Below, piece after piece: positions 26,920 through 36,435 of a stretch of DNA of 64,000 nt; the first letter of the stretch is position 1, and the number at the start of each line of letters is the position of its first letter. The translations under genes and the position numbers were made by a program. The stretch is taken from assembly GCF_006539925.1 (NCBI RefSeq), contig NZ_BJNY01000001.1:62001-126000 (forward strand), written 5' to 3'. The DNA is from Glutamicibacter uratoxydans. Lineage in GTDB: Bacteria > Actinomycetota > Actinomycetes > Actinomycetales > Micrococcaceae. The notes below the pieces were generated by a model. The model searched no databases. It saw nothing but the letters and a program-made list of their open reading frames with translations, and had not been told where the DNA came from.

Positions 26920-27684
26920 ATGACCGATCAGCATCCTTCCGCAGCACTGCACGCCCAAACCCAGGCGGACTTCGCCGCCAACCTTGCCTCCGTCCGCGCC
27001 CGCATCGCCGCGGCGGAAGCCGCCGCCGGCCGCGAGCCGGGAAGCGTGCGCCTGCTGCCGGTAACCAAGACGGTGCCTTCGGAAAGACTGCGCCTTGCCA
27101 TTGCCGCCGGCGTGGACTGGCTGGGGGAGAACAAGGTCCAGGAGGCCGCACAGAAGTCCGAGGAGCTGGCTGACATTCCGGGGCTGAAATATTCGGTGAT
27201 CGGCCACCTGCAGACCAACAAGGCCAAGTACGTGGCCCGCTTCGCCGACGAGTTCCAGGCGCTGGATAATCTGCGCCAGGCCGAGGCGCTGCAGCGCCGG
27301 CTGGAGATCGAGGACCGCACGCTGGATGTCTTCGTGCAGGTCAACACCTCGGGGGAAGAATCGAAGTTCGGCATGCCGCCGGAAGCCGCCGCCCAGTTCG
27401 CAGCCCAGCTGCCCGCCTACGACCGGCTGAACGTGAAGGGGCTGATGACCCTTGCGATCTTCTCCAGCGACCACGATGCGGTGCGCCGCTGCTTCCGCAA
27501 GCTGCGCATGGTGCGCGATGCGGTGCGCGAACAGGACGAACGCATCGCAGAATTGTCCATGGGCATGAGCGGGGACTTCGAGCTGGCCATTGCAGAAGGC
27601 GCCACCGTGGTGCGCGTGGGCCAGGGGATCTTCGGCGCCCGCGCCCTGCCGGACTCGCACTACTGGCCCGGGTTCGCGCAGTGA
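26920..27684 (+). CDS. YggS/PLPBP family PLP-homeostasis protein, copy 1
   Basis: 254 aa, alanine-racemase-like TIM barrel. The PLP lysine is in 'RLLPVTKTVPSERL' (about residue 50), followed by 'WLGENKVQEA', 'VIGHLQTNKAKYV', 'VQVNTSGEESKFG' and 'LSMGMSGDFELAIAEGATVVRVGQGIFGAR', the full family pattern. These proteins buffer pyridoxal phosphate in the cytoplasm rather than catalyse. TAGGAT lies 6 nt before the ATG: leaderless. A second copy lies at 29614 beyond the pyruvate oxidase gene. Typical actinobacterial YggS genes sit in the ftsZ cluster; these do not. Confidence 0.93.
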   Translation: MTDQHPSAALHAQTQADFAANLASVRARIAAAEAAAGREPGSVRLLPVTKTVPSERLRLAIAAGVDWLGENKVQEAAQKSEELADIPGLKYSVIGHLQTNKAKYVARFADEFQALDNLRQAEALQRRLEIEDRTLDVFVQVNTSGEESKFGMPPEAAAQFAAQLPAYDRLNVKGLMTLAIFSSDHDAVRRCFRKLRMVRDAVREQDERIAELSMGMSGDFELAIAEGATVVRVGQGIFGARALPDSHYWPGFAQ

Positions 27685-27804
27685 GCCAAGCGGTGCAAAG
27701 TGAGAATTCCGCCACGCTGGTTGATCTGATAGAACACGTAGCCAGCGGAGAATAAGCCAAGTAGTCTGACAAGTGTTACAGCCACCGTTATTTCAGGAGA
27801 CGCC

Positions 27805-29529
27805 TTGCCTAACGTTGCAGAACACATTATTGACCAGCTCGATGTCCAAGGAGTCCGCCGCATCTACGGCGTCCCGGGCGACTCGCTCAACGGCTTGACC
27901 GACGCGCTGCGTGAAAACGGAAACATCGAATGGGTGCACCACCGGCATGAGGAGGGCGCGGCCTTCGCGGCCGCGGCCGAGGCGGAGATCACCGGAGAGC
28001 TTGCCGTGTGCGTGGGCTCCTGCGGCCCGGGCAACCTGCACCTGATCAACGGGCTCTACGACGCCAACCGCTCGCGCGTCCCAGTCCTTGCCATCGCCGC
28101 GCACATCCCCACCGAGGAAATCGGCTCGAACTACTTCCAGGAGACCCACCCGGTAGAGGTCTTCCGCGGCTGCTCGGTCTACGCCGAGCAGGTCTCGGAC
28201 CCCAAGCAGATGCCGCGCCTGCTGCGCATTGCGATGCGCGAAGCCATTGAGAAGCGCGGCGTCGCGGTGCTGGTCATCTCCGGCGACGTGGCCCTGGCGG
28301 ACATGGCGCGGACGCAGGCTCAGGCCATCGTCAAGGCAAACCCGCGGATCCTGCCCAGCGAGGCGGAGCTGGACCGGGTCGCCGAGGTCCTCGAAGGCTC
28401 CAGCAAGGTCACCATCCTCGCTGGCGCCGGCGTGGCAGGGGCCCACGACGAGGTCGTTGCGCTGGCCGACAAGCTGGCGGCCCCGATCGTGCACGCCCTG
28501 CGCGGCAAGGAGCACATCGAGTACGACAACCCCTTCGACGTGGGCATGACCGGCCTGCTGGGCTTCGCCTCCGGCGCCAAGGCCATCGACGAATGCGAAG
28601 TCCTGCTGATGCTGGGCACTGACTTCCCCTACCAGCAGTTCTACCCGCAGCAGGCGACCATCATCCAGGTGGACATCCGCGGCGAGCAGATCGGCAAGCG
28701 CACCAGGGTGGACATCCCGCTGGTGGGCACCGTCAAGGACACCGCCGCCGCGCTGGTCGAGATGCTGCCCACCCAGACCAAGCGCAAGCACCTTGAGAAC
28801 GCGCTGGAGCACTACCGCAAGACCCGCACCAAGCTCGACGAGCTGGCCACACCGTCCCGCGACGGTGCAGCCATCCACCCGCAGTACCTGGCGCGGCTGA
28901 TCGACGAGGCCGCCGATGAGGACACCATCTTCACCGCAGATGTGGGCTCCCCGGTGATCTGGGCCGCCCGCTATCTGACCATGACCGGCAAGCGGCGGGT
29001 GCTGGGGTCCTTCAACCACGGCTCCATGGCCAACGCCCTGTGCCACGCGCTGGGCGCCCAGGCTGTCGACCGCAAGCGCCAGGTCGTGGCCTTCGCCGGC
29101 GACGGCGGGTTGACCATGATGCTCGGCGAGCTGCTGACCGCCACCCAGAACAAGCTGCCGGTCAAGGTGGTGGTCTTCAACAACTCCTCGCTGAACTTCG
29201 TTGAGCTGGAAATGAAGGCCGCCGGCTTCGTCACCTACGCCACGGACCTGCAGAACCCTGACTTCGGCGCGGTGGCCACCGCCTCCGGGCTCAAGGGCTA
29301 CCGTGTGACCAATGCATCACAGCTGCCGGACACCATCAAGGAGTTCCTGGCCCACGACGGACCAGCGGTCCTGGACGTCGTCACCGACCGCCAGGAGCTG
29401 TCCATGCCGCCGGCCATCAAGCTGGAGCAGGCCAAGGGCTTTGCGCTCTACGCCATCCGCACCGTACTCTCCGGGCGCGGCGACGAGCTGCTGGATCTGG
29501 CCAAAACCAACTGGCGCCAGATGTTCTAG
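27805..29529 (+). CDS. poxB: Pyruvate:quinone oxidoreductase (pyruvate oxidase, PoxB/Pqo type)
   Basis: 574 aa thiamine-diphosphate enzyme. Residues 1-180 are the PYR domain ('GVPGDSLNGLTDALRE', catalytic Glu in 'HHRHEEGAAFAAAAEA'), 190-330 the FAD-binding middle domain, 355-530 the PP domain ('GDGGLTMMLGELLTATQNKLPVKVVVFNNSSL', the GDG-NN motif). The C-terminal ~25 residues ('YAIRTVLSGRGDELLDLAKTNWRQMF') are amphipathic, as in the membrane-docking tail of PoxB. It turns pyruvate into acetate and CO2 with electrons to quinone. TTG start with CAGGAGACGCC upstream. Flanked on both sides by YggS genes. Confidence 0.93.
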   Translation: MPNVAEHIIDQLDVQGVRRIYGVPGDSLNGLTDALRENGNIEWVHHRHEEGAAFAAAAEAEITGELAVCVGSCGPGNLHLINGLYDANRSRVPVLAIAAHIPTEEIGSNYFQETHPVEVFRGCSVYAEQVSDPKQMPRLLRIAMREAIEKRGVAVLVISGDVALADMARTQAQAIVKANPRILPSEAELDRVAEVLEGSSKVTILAGAGVAGAHDEVVALADKLAAPIVHALRGKEHIEYDNPFDVGMTGLLGFASGAKAIDECEVLLMLGTDFPYQQFYPQQATIIQVDIRGEQIGKRTRVDIPLVGTVKDTAAALVEMLPTQTKRKHLENALEHYRKTRTKLDELATPSRDGAAIHPQYLARLIDEAADEDTIFTADVGSPVIWAARYLTMTGKRRVLGSFNHGSMANALCHALGAQAVDRKRQVVAFAGDGGLTMMLGELLTATQNKLPVKVVVFNNSSLNFVELEMKAAGFVTYATDLQNPDFGAVATASGLKGYRVTNASQLPDTIKEFLAHDGPAVLDVVTDRQELSMPPAIKLEQAKGFALYAIRTVLSGRGDELLDLAKTNWRQMF

Positions 29530-29548
29530 GGATAAATTGCCTATGCTT

Positions 29549-29580
29549 AATGCTGGCGCCGTGCCAACGGCGCCAGCATT
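29549..29580 (+). terminator. Intrinsic terminator after poxB
   Basis: A 13-bp perfect stem AATGCTGGCGCCG / CGGCGCCAGCATT, loop TGCCAA, then GGCTTTT. It lies 19 nt after the poxB stop and 33 nt before the second yggS start. Confidence 0.85.
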
Positions 29581-29613
29581 GGCTTTTAACTTTCAGAAAG
29601 AGGCGTAGAGGCT

Positions 29614-30360
29614 TTGACTTCGCAAGCTGCCGCGGCACACGCGGCGACCACCGAAGATTTCTCCCATAATCTGGCTGCTGTGCGTCAGCGAATCAATGCT
29701 GCCGCGGCTTCGGTGGGCCGCGATCCGTCGACCGTGCGCCTGCTTCCGGTGACCAAGACCATTCCTGCAGAACGCCTGCGCCTGGCGATTGCCGCGGGAG
29801 TCGACACGCTGGGGGAGAACAAGGTCCAAGAAGCCCTGGCCAAGCACGAAGAGTTCAAGGCCGACTACCCGCACCTTCGCTACGCCGTGATCGGCCCGCT
29901 GCAGACCAACAAGGCCAAGTTCGTTGCCCAGTTCGCCGACGAGTTCCACGCGCTGGACTCGCTGAAGCTGGCCGAAACCCTGCAGCGCCGACTCGAAGCA
30001 GAAGACCGCCGATTGGAAGTCTTCATCCAGGTCAATACCTCGGGGGAGGAATCCAAATCGGGCATCCAGGCCTCAGAAGCCGCCGCGCTGCTTGAAGCCA
30101 TTGAGCCGCTGGACCGGCTGATTCCGGTCGGGCTGATGACCATGGCTGCCAACACCACCGACGAGGCGAGCATCCGCGCAAGCTTCCGCCTGCTGCGCGG
30201 CACACTGGAGGAGCTGCAGGCCGCGGGAGCGCCGGCGCAGTTCACCCAGCTGTCGATGGGCATGAGCGGCGACTTCGAGCTTGCCATTCAGGAAGGCGCC
30301 ACGGTGGTGCGTGTGGGCCAGGGTATCTTCGGCGCGCGGCAATACCCAACTACCGCCTAG
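29614..30360 (+). CDS. YggS/PLPBP family PLP-homeostasis protein, copy 2
   Basis: 248 aa. Same architecture as the copy at 26920, with long shared runs ('RLRLAIAAGVD', 'LGENKVQEA', 'LQTNKAK', 'VNTSGEESK', 'LSMGMSGDFELAI', 'EGATVVRVGQGIFGAR') and the PLP lysine in 'RLLPVTKTIPAERL'. The copies differ in their N-termini and between residues 160 and 215. A TTG start at 29614 follows GTAGAGGC. The arrangement looks like a local duplication that now brackets poxB. Both copies keep all recognisable motifs, so neither is an obvious pseudogene. Confidence 0.93.
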   Translation: MTSQAAAAHAATTEDFSHNLAAVRQRINAAAASVGRDPSTVRLLPVTKTIPAERLRLAIAAGVDTLGENKVQEALAKHEEFKADYPHLRYAVIGPLQTNKAKFVAQFADEFHALDSLKLAETLQRRLEAEDRRLEVFIQVNTSGEESKSGIQASEAAALLEAIEPLDRLIPVGLMTMAANTTDEASIRASFRLLRGTLEELQAAGAPAQFTQLSMGMSGDFELAIQEGATVVRVGQGIFGARQYPTTA

Positions 30361-30495
30361 AAGCCGCTCGGCGGGGCTCTCCGTGCCCTGGGCGCGCCTT
30401 CGCAGCTCAGAGGGACCGGTACCAGATAGGCGCCAAGCCCCAAGTTCCGCTTGTACACAGTTTGCGCAGGACGAGCCCTAAATGTCGGTTGCTCG

Positions 30496-30529
30496 GCGGA
30501 CACTACCTGTAGGCACAGGTAGTGTCCGC
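30496..30529. repeat. Perfect 15-bp inverted repeat with AGGC loop
   Basis: GCGGACACTACCTGT (30496-30510) and its exact complement (30515-30529). It lies 136 bp past the second yggS stop and 181 bp before the nrd -10 box. There is no T-run after it on either strand, so it is either a Rho-assisted terminator for yggS or a protein/RNA structure of unknown role. Confidence 0.6.
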
Positions 30530-30609
30530 GGCACAAGTTGAAGGGCGCAAAACACACCGACGAACATCTCACAAAACTATTTTTAAACCCGGTGCACAAT
30601 CGGCAAAGC

Positions 30610-30683
30610 TGTGGACAAACACGGCTCCTCCGCGAGAAATCGCGGTTTAAACGAGGTCGAATATCCACAGTTCCTGTGGACTG
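30610..30683. promoter_or_regulatory. Cluster of three DnaA-box-like sites
   Basis: TGTGGACAA at 30610-30618 is the complement of TTGTCCACA, the actinobacterial DnaA box. ATATCCACA at 30661-30669 and TGTGGACTG at 30676-30684 are one- to two-mismatch versions arranged as a palindrome (TCCACAG-TTC-CTGTGGA, 30664-30680). DnaA control of ribonucleotide reductase genes is known in E. coli and Bacillus; binding here is inference. Confidence 0.5.
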
Positions 30684-30709
30684 GCCGGTGCATGAATGAG
30701 ATACTGGTA

Positions 30710-30757
30710 ATACATCATGTAGTGGTTGCTTGACCGGGCAAGCACAAGATGTAGTAT
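30710..30757 (+). promoter_or_regulatory. nrdHIE promoter with two NrdR boxes
   Basis: Two 16-bp elements resembling the NrdR consensus ACACWATATATWGTGT: ATACATCATGTAGTGG at 30710-30725 and GCACAAGATGTAGTAT at 30742-30757. Their starts are 32 bp apart, three helical turns, as is usual for paired NrdR boxes. A promoter TTGACC (30730-30735), 16-nt spacer, TAGTAT (30752-30757) lies between and under them, so NrdR would cover the -10. Confidence 0.72.
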
Positions 30758-30789
30758 TGAACCCGACGGCGCGACCAACGCCGAAAACA

Positions 30790-30849
30790 CCTCAAGAAGC
30801 ATTTTTGAGGCATCCGAAAGGACGGTTCTCCCCGCGGCGAAAGCTGCGG
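30790..30849 (+). other. Structured nrdH leader
   Basis: The predicted 5' untranslated region can form two hairpins in a row: CCTCAA/TTGAGG (30790-30795 with 30805-30810) and CCGCGGC-GAAA-GCTGCGG (30832-30849, one G-U). A small TCC-GAAA-GGA stem lies between them. No known riboswitch class recognised. Confidence 0.35.
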
Positions 30850-30893
30850 GTCGATGAACTGAAACAAGGACTTTTTAAAGGGGATCAGGGACT

Positions 30894-31124
30894 ATGTCCA
30901 TCACGGTTTACACGAAGCCTTCCTGCGTACAGTGCAACGCAACCTACCGCGCGTTGGACAAGAAGGGTGTCGAGTACAACAAGGTCGACATCTCGCAGGA
31001 TGCAGCTGCGCTGGAGCACGTGCGTGGCCTGGGCTACATGCAGGCACCCGTTGTGGTCACCGACAATGATCACTGGTCGGGATTCCGCCCAGACAAGATC
31101 GCACTGCTGGCCCCAGCCAACTAA
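30894..31124 (+). CDS. nrdH: Glutaredoxin-like protein NrdH
   Basis: 76 aa. Redox motif C11-V-Q-C14 ('KPSCVQCNAT') and the NrdH C-terminal signature 'DHWSGFRPDKI'. NrdH has a glutaredoxin-like sequence but is reduced by thioredoxin reductase, and supplies electrons to the class Ib ribonucleotide reductase NrdEF. AAGGGGAT lies upstream of the ATG. First gene of nrdH-nrdI-nrdE. Confidence 0.97.
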   Translation: MSITVYTKPSCVQCNATYRALDKKGVEYNKVDISQDAAALEHVRGLGYMQAPVVVTDNDHWSGFRPDKIALLAPAN

Positions 31125-31178
31125 TCAAGCGTTAAAAAATAGATTCAATTCCCTCGCTTTGTAGTGGAGGCGAAGACA

Positions 31179-31664
31179 ATGCCACCAACAGCTCTTGCCG
31201 ACAGGCAATATGCTGAGGCACATGAACCGCTGGTGTTCACCGATTCGAAGTTGGTTTTCTTCTCATCGGTATCGGAGAACACCGCGCGGTTCGTAGAAAA
31301 ACTTCAGATGGACTCGGCTCGAATCCCGCTTCACGCGCACGAGCCGAAGCTCATCACTACTGCTCCGTACATCCTGCTGATTCCGACCTACGGGGGAGAA
31401 CGCGGGAAGCGTTCGATCCTGCCCCAGATTATGAAATTTCTGGGGTATGAAGAAAACCGCAAGAACCTACGCGGCGTCATCGGAGCGGGCAACACCAACT
31501 TCGGCGAGTTCTACTGCATCGCGGCCAAGCGCATTGCAGAGAAATGTAATGTGCCGGTACTTTATACATTCGAACTTATGGGGACGCCTGAAGATGTCCT
31601 CCGAGTTAGGGAAGGGCTAGAAACCTTTTGGACACCAGCGTCGCAGAAGCAGCAGAAACCATGA
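31179..31664 (+). CDS. nrdI: Flavodoxin-like protein NrdI
   Basis: 161 aa with the FMN-binding segments '[18 protein letters not shown]', '[18 protein letters not shown]' and '[18 protein letters not shown]'. NrdI supplies the oxidant that assembles the Mn(III)2-tyrosyl radical in NrdF. ATG at 31179 is favoured (GTGGAGG upstream) over the in-frame GTG at 31164. Its stop overlaps the nrdE start (ATGA). Confidence 0.95.
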   Translation: MPPTALADRQYAEAHEPLVFTDSKLVFFSSVSENTARFVEKLQMDSARIPLHAHEPKLITTAPYILLIPTYGGERGKRSILPQIMKFLGYEENRKNLRGVIGAGNTNFGEFYCIAAKRIAEKCNVPVLYTFELMGTPEDVLRVREGLETFWTPASQKQQKP

Positions 31665-33799
31665 CGGACTCAAAAGAGCTCCCAGCCCAGTTCCAGGGCC
31701 TGAGCTATAACGACCTGAACGCCATGCTGAACCTGTATGGCCCAGACGGCAAGATCCAGTTCGAGGTGGACCGCTACGCGGCTCGCCAGTACTTCCTGGA
31801 TCACGTGAACAATAACACCGTCTTCTTCCATGATCTCGATGAGAAGCTGGAATACCTGGTCAAGCACGACTACTACGAGCGTGAAACCCTCGACCAGTAC
31901 TCCATGAACTTCATTCGCGATCTGTTCAAGCATGCCTTCTCGAAGAAGTTCCGCTTTGAGACCTTCCTTGGCGCCTTCAAGTTCTACACCTCGTACACGC
32001 TGAAGACCTTCGACGGCAAGCGTTACCTGGAGCGCTACGAAGACCGCGTCTGCATGGTTGCCCTGCACCTAGCCCGCGGCGACGAGAACCTGGCCAAGAA
32101 CCTTGTTGACGAGATCATCGAAGGACGCTTCCAGCCGGCAACTCCAACCTTCCTCAACGCCGGCAAGGCCCAGCGCGGCGAATTGGTTTCCTGCTTCCTG
32201 CTTCGCATCGAAGACAACATGGAATCCATCGCCCGTGCAGTGAACTCCTCTCTGCAGCTGTCCAAGCGCGGTGGCGGCGTGGCATTGGCCTTGACCAACC
32301 TGCGTGAGCACGGCGCTCCGATCAAGCAGATCGAGAACCAGTCCTCCGGCGTCATCCCAGTCATGAAGTTGCTGGAAGATTCCTTCTCCTACGCCAACCA
32401 GCTGGGTGCACGCCAGGGCGCCGGTGCTGTGTACCTGAACGCACACCACCCGGACATCTACCGCTTCTTGGACACCAAGCGCGAGAACGCCGACGAGAAG
32501 ATCCGCATCAAGACCCTCTCGCTGGGCGTTGTCATTCCAGACATCACCTTCGAACTGGCTCGCAAGAATGAGGACATGTACCTCTTCAGCCCGTACGACG
32601 TGCAGCGCGTCTACGGCAAGCCATTCAGCGACATCTCGGTCACCGAGAAGTACTACGAGATGGTCGACGACTCGCGCATCAAGAAGTCGAAGATCAACGC
32701 CCGCGAGTTCTTCCAAACTCTGGCAGAGATCCAGTTCGAGTCCGGCTACCCGTACATCATGTTCGAAGACACCGTGAACAAGGCCAACCCAATTGAAGGC
32801 CGCGTCACCATGTCGAACCTGTGCTCGGAAATCCTCCAGGTTTCCTCGGCCTCCGAATACAACGACGACCTGACCTACAAGACCGTGGGCAAGGACATCT
32901 CCTGCAACCTCGGTTCGATGAACATTGCCAAGGCAATGGACGGCAAGAACCTCGCCCAGTCGGTGGAGATCGCTATCCGCTCGCTCAGCGCAGTGTCGGA
33001 CATGTCCTACATCGCTTCGGTTCCATCGATCGCTGATGGCAACCGTAAGTCCCACGCCATTGGCCTGGGCCAGATGAACTTGCACGGATACCTCGCCCGC
33101 GAGCACGTCCGCTACGGTTCTGAAGAAGGCATCGACTTCACGAACATCTACTTCTACACGATCCTGTTCCATGCATTGACCGCATCGAACAAGATTGCCA
33201 TCGAACGCAACGAAACCTTCGTGAACTTCGAGAACTCGAAGTACGCATCCGGCGAGTTCTTCGACAAGTACACCGAACAGGAATGGGCTCCAGCTACCGA
33301 GCGCGTCCGCGAGCTGTTCGACGGCATCGAGATCCCTACCCAGGCTGACTGGCTGGCTCTGAAGGCTTCGGTCATGGAGCACGGCCTGTACAACCAGAAC
33401 CTGCAGGCAATTCCGCCAACCGGTTCGATCTCGTACATCAACAACTCCACTTCGTCGATCCACCCAGTGGCCGCCAAGATCGAAATCCGCAAGGAAGGCA
33501 AGATCGGCCGCGTCTACTACCCGGCTCCATACATGAACAATGAGAACATCGAGTTCTACGAGGATGCCTACGAGATCGGCTACGAGAAGATCATCGACAC
33601 CTACGCAGCTGCTACTCAGCACGTTGACCAGGGCCTGTCGCTGACCCTCTTCTTCAAGGACACCGTCACTACCCGTGACATCAACAAGGCTCAGATCTAC
33701 GCATGGAAGAAGGGCATCAAGACCCTTTACTACATCCGACTGCGCCAGTTGGCTCTTGAAGGCACCGAGGTTGAGGGTTGCGTTTCCTGCATGCTTTAA
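31661..33799 (+). CDS. nrdE: Ribonucleoside-diphosphate reductase alpha subunit, class Ib
   Basis: 712 aa, the usual NrdE length, without the N-terminal ATP cone of class Ia enzymes. The active-site cysteines are visible in '[14 protein letters not shown]', '[11 protein letters not shown]' and the C-terminal shuttle 'EGCVSCML'. '[18 protein letters not shown]' and '[20 protein letters not shown]' are family signatures. Reduces NDPs to dNDPs with NrdF. The ATG at 31661 overlaps the nrdI stop. Confidence 0.98.
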   Translation: MTDSKELPAQFQGLSYNDLNAMLNLYGPDGKIQFEVDRYAARQYFLDHVNNNTVFFHDLDEKLEYLVKHDYYERETLDQYSMNFIRDLFKHAFSKKFRFETFLGAFKFYTSYTLKTFDGKRYLERYEDRVCMVALHLARGDENLAKNLVDEIIEGRFQPATPTFLNAGKAQRGELVSCFLLRIEDNMESIARAVNSSLQLSKRGGGVALALTNLREHGAPIKQIENQSSGVIPVMKLLEDSFSYANQLGARQGAGAVYLNAHHPDIYRFLDTKRENADEKIRIKTLSLGVVIPDITFELARKNEDMYLFSPYDVQRVYGKPFSDISVTEKYYEMVDDSRIKKSKINAREFFQTLAEIQFESGYPYIMFEDTVNKANPIEGRVTMSNLCSEILQVSSASEYNDDLTYKTVGKDISCNLGSMNIAKAMDGKNLAQSVEIAIRSLSAVSDMSYIASVPSIADGNRKSHAIGLGQMNLHGYLAREHVRYGSEEGIDFTNIYFYTILFHALTASNKIAIERNETFVNFENSKYASGEFFDKYTEQEWAPATERVRELFDGIEIPTQADWLALKASVMEHGLYNQNLQAIPPTGSISYINNSTSSIHPVAAKIEIRKEGKIGRVYYPAPYMNNENIEFYEDAYEIGYEKIIDTYAAATQHVDQGLSLTLFFKDTVTTRDINKAQIYAWKKGIKTLYYIRLRQLALEGTEVEGCVSCML

Positions 33800-33814
33800 T
33801 GCCAAAGAAATGGA

Positions 33815-33882
33815 GCTGACTAGAACCTTAGTCAGCCTGAGCAACTAGCCGCCGAACCCCTCGTGGGATTGGCGGCTAGTTG
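33815..33882 (+). terminator. Two hairpins ending nrdHIE
   Basis: First stem GCTGACTA/TAGTCAGC (33815-33836), then a 12-bp perfect stem CAACTAGCCGCC/GGCGGCTAGTTG (33842-33882, 17-nt loop) followed by TATTTAAA. They lie between nrdE and nrdF, so nrdF probably has its own promoter in the remaining 165 bp. Confidence 0.75.
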
Positions 33883-34035
33883 TATTTAAATGCCTAGTCA
33901 GATATGGTTTGTGATCTTCCTCTTTGTGGTGTTCCGACACGTCTTGACGGTAGGTTAAGCACGTTTTTAGGGGTAGAGTTGATTGCGAAGATAGGGCTGC
34001 AGGCGGTGTTGCTATGCGGCTGAGTAAGTTGCTAA

Positions 34036-35022
<987 letters not shown>

Positions 35023-35045
35023 TCCGGTTGTCTAGATAGAGGCTT

Positions 35046-35081
35046 TGGCCCGGTTCTGCGAAATTTCGCAGAACCGGGCCA
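35046..35081 (+). terminator. Very strong terminator after nrdF
   Basis: A 36-nt perfect palindrome: a 15-bp stem TGGCCCGGTTCTGCG closing an AAATTT centre, then TTGTTTT. 23 nt after the nrdF stop. Confidence 0.88.
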
Positions 35082-35115
35082 TTGTTTTCATATGAGTGCG
35101 AGCCGCAGCAGTCTG

Positions 35116-35790
35116 CTAGGCATTCACGTTCGACAGAGGGCGCTTAGCCTCAGGGGCCGGAACAATCTCCCGCAGATCCTCAATTGGCAGATTGGCACCG
35201 AACGCAGGGGTTCCAGGCTGGAGGCTGGATCCAGCCGACAAATTTCCGATCACCAGCGGATCAAAACCTAAGGCATCGACAAAAGCGGAAACCTGGGCAA
35301 CGTCGTCCCTGCTGTCACCAGCAATGGCAATGGCTTTGCGCCCGGTAGTTCCTGCAGGACGTGCTTCATCTTCAAGGTCGTGATAGCCCATGTGGTTCAA
35401 TGCTTTGACGAGGCGTGGGTTGCCTATGAAGTCTTGCACTAGTTCACTGGTGGATGTTGGCGGGTCGCTTAGATCCTCGCGGAAGCCATCGGTTTCCCAC
35501 CAGTAGTTCATGGTGTCGATGACGAGCTTATCTTTCAAAAGTGCAGCGGGAATTGTCTGGTATTTGCCGAGGGGCAACGCGAGAATGACTAAATCTGCTT
35601 CTCGGGCTGCTTCGTCCGGGTGTACGGCAATGGCGCCCGGGGTGAGGATTTCAATGGTGAGCGCGATCTTTTCAGGGTCGCCTGAACCTGCAATAAGCAC
35701 ACGGAAGCCAGCTGAAACTGCCAGGCGAGCAAGTGCTGTACCGACTTTTCCTGCTCCCAAGATTCCAATGGTGCGGATGCTCTGGTTCAT
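35116..35790 (-). CDS. NADP-binding oxidoreductase of the F420-dependent NADP reductase family
   Basis: 224 aa. Rossmann motif '[28 protein letters not shown]' at residues 8-35 and the family feature '[12 protein letters not shown]'. '[13 protein letters not shown]' and '[19 protein letters not shown]' are found in 'NADPH-dependent F420 reductase' (NPD/Fno-like) proteins. Whether it really uses F420 is uncertain; many relatives use other substrates. Start ATG at 35790 with GAGAGCC upstream. Monocistronic, convergent with nrdF. Confidence 0.82.
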   Translation of the reverse strand: MNQSIRTIGILGAGKVGTALARLAVSAGFRVLIAGSGDPEKIALTIEILTPGAIAVHPDEAAREADLVILALPLGKYQTIPAALLKDKLVIDTMNYWWETDGFREDLSDPPTSTSELVQDFIGNPRLVKALNHMGYHDLEDEARPAGTTGRKAIAIAGDSRDDVAQVSAFVDALGFDPLVIGNLSAGSSLQPGTPAFGANLPIEDLREIVPAPEAKRPLSNVNA

Positions 35791-35979
35791 TTTTCGGCTC
35801 TCATTTCAATAGATACCCAGTTGACGCAGCCTCGTGGCTGAGCCTTCAGTGCTGGTCAGCAGTGCGGCTTTGCTCTATATTCCTGCTAGGAGCCACGCCG
35901 CACTAATTGACGTGTCATCTACTGCAACAACTTCAATGGGATTTCAATTCCCTGAGCGGTTTTCGGGAAAAGGGGAGTC

Positions 35980-36264
35980 GTGAGCAACGAGCAGAACATG
36001 CCAACGGGTGCGAATGAAAACAAGAGCAAAATTCGCGAATATGCGGCGTCGGAGGTCGTCATTACCTGGGAAGCTTCACGCTGTCAGCATGCTAAAGAAT
36101 GCGTCAATGGACTTCCTAGAGTCTTCAAGTTTGGAGAACGGCCGTGGATTGATCCGGCCGCCGCCTCTGTGGATGAAATTGTTGAGGTAATTGACCGATG
36201 CCCGAGTTTTGCCTTGGGCTACCGTACCGAAGACGGCCTGAATCGCGTCGCGCCAGCCGACTAG
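35980..36264 (+). CDS. Divergent 4Fe-4S mono-cluster (Fer4_19-like) protein
   Basis: 94 aa. The pattern 'RCQHAKECVNGLPRVFKFGERPWIDP...VIDRCPSFALGYR' is that of the small (4Fe-4S)-binding/'divergent mono-cluster' domain family: two Cys near residues 35-42, one at about 75, with Pro after it. Likely a small electron carrier or metal-binding protein. GTG start at 35980 after AAGGGGAGTC. The first ~18 residues are polar and poorly conserved. Stands alone; partner unknown. Confidence 0.8.
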   Translation: MSNEQNMPTGANENKSKIREYAASEVVITWEASRCQHAKECVNGLPRVFKFGERPWIDPAAASVDEIVEVIDRCPSFALGYRTEDGLNRVAPAD

Positions 36265-36343
36265 AGCTATGAGATAGAGGCGGCGCAATCTGCGCCTCTC
36301 TAAAAGTTATGCGGCCTCTCGGGACGGCTGTTAGACCTAAGCG

Positions 36344-36375
36344 GCCTGCCTGCTGCTTGTTTGCAACAGGCAGGC
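36344..36375 (-). terminator. Hairpin downstream of the convergent hypothetical gene
   Basis: A 9-bp stem GCCTGCCTG/CAGGCAGGC with a 14-nt loop, 61 nt beyond the stop of the minus-strand gene at 36436. A weaker AGAGGCG/CGCCTCT hairpin at 36276-36299 serves the plus-strand gene. No long T-runs. Confidence 0.45.
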
Positions 36376-36435
36376 TTGCATGACCCCAAACGCCGCGCCC
36401 AAGGTATGAGTTGCGACATTGGGCCAGCTGCAAGC

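Larger units (their letters stand above)
30361..30709. other. Intergenic control region upstream of nrdHIE (distal part)
   Basis: About 350 bp with no coding frame I would accept. It contains a 15-bp perfect hairpin (30496-30529), a GAAA-tetraloop hairpin CCGCGA-GAAA-TCGCGG (30630-30645, followed by TTTAAA), and three DnaA-box-like sequences listed separately. No cobalamin-riboswitch core was seen. Confidence 0.6.

Noticed and set aside
27793-29046. 417-aa minus-strand open frame opposite poxB
   Set aside because: Antisense shadow of a high-GC gene; no start signal and no recognisable domain.
30361-30893. Cobalamin riboswitch controlling ribonucleotide reductase genes
   Set aside because: Such control occurs in some actinobacteria, but I could not find the conserved B12-box core; the hairpins here do not fit the fold.
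32069-33844. 591-aa minus-strand open frame opposite nrdE
   Set aside because: Same shadow effect, with atypical composition; nrdE is certain.
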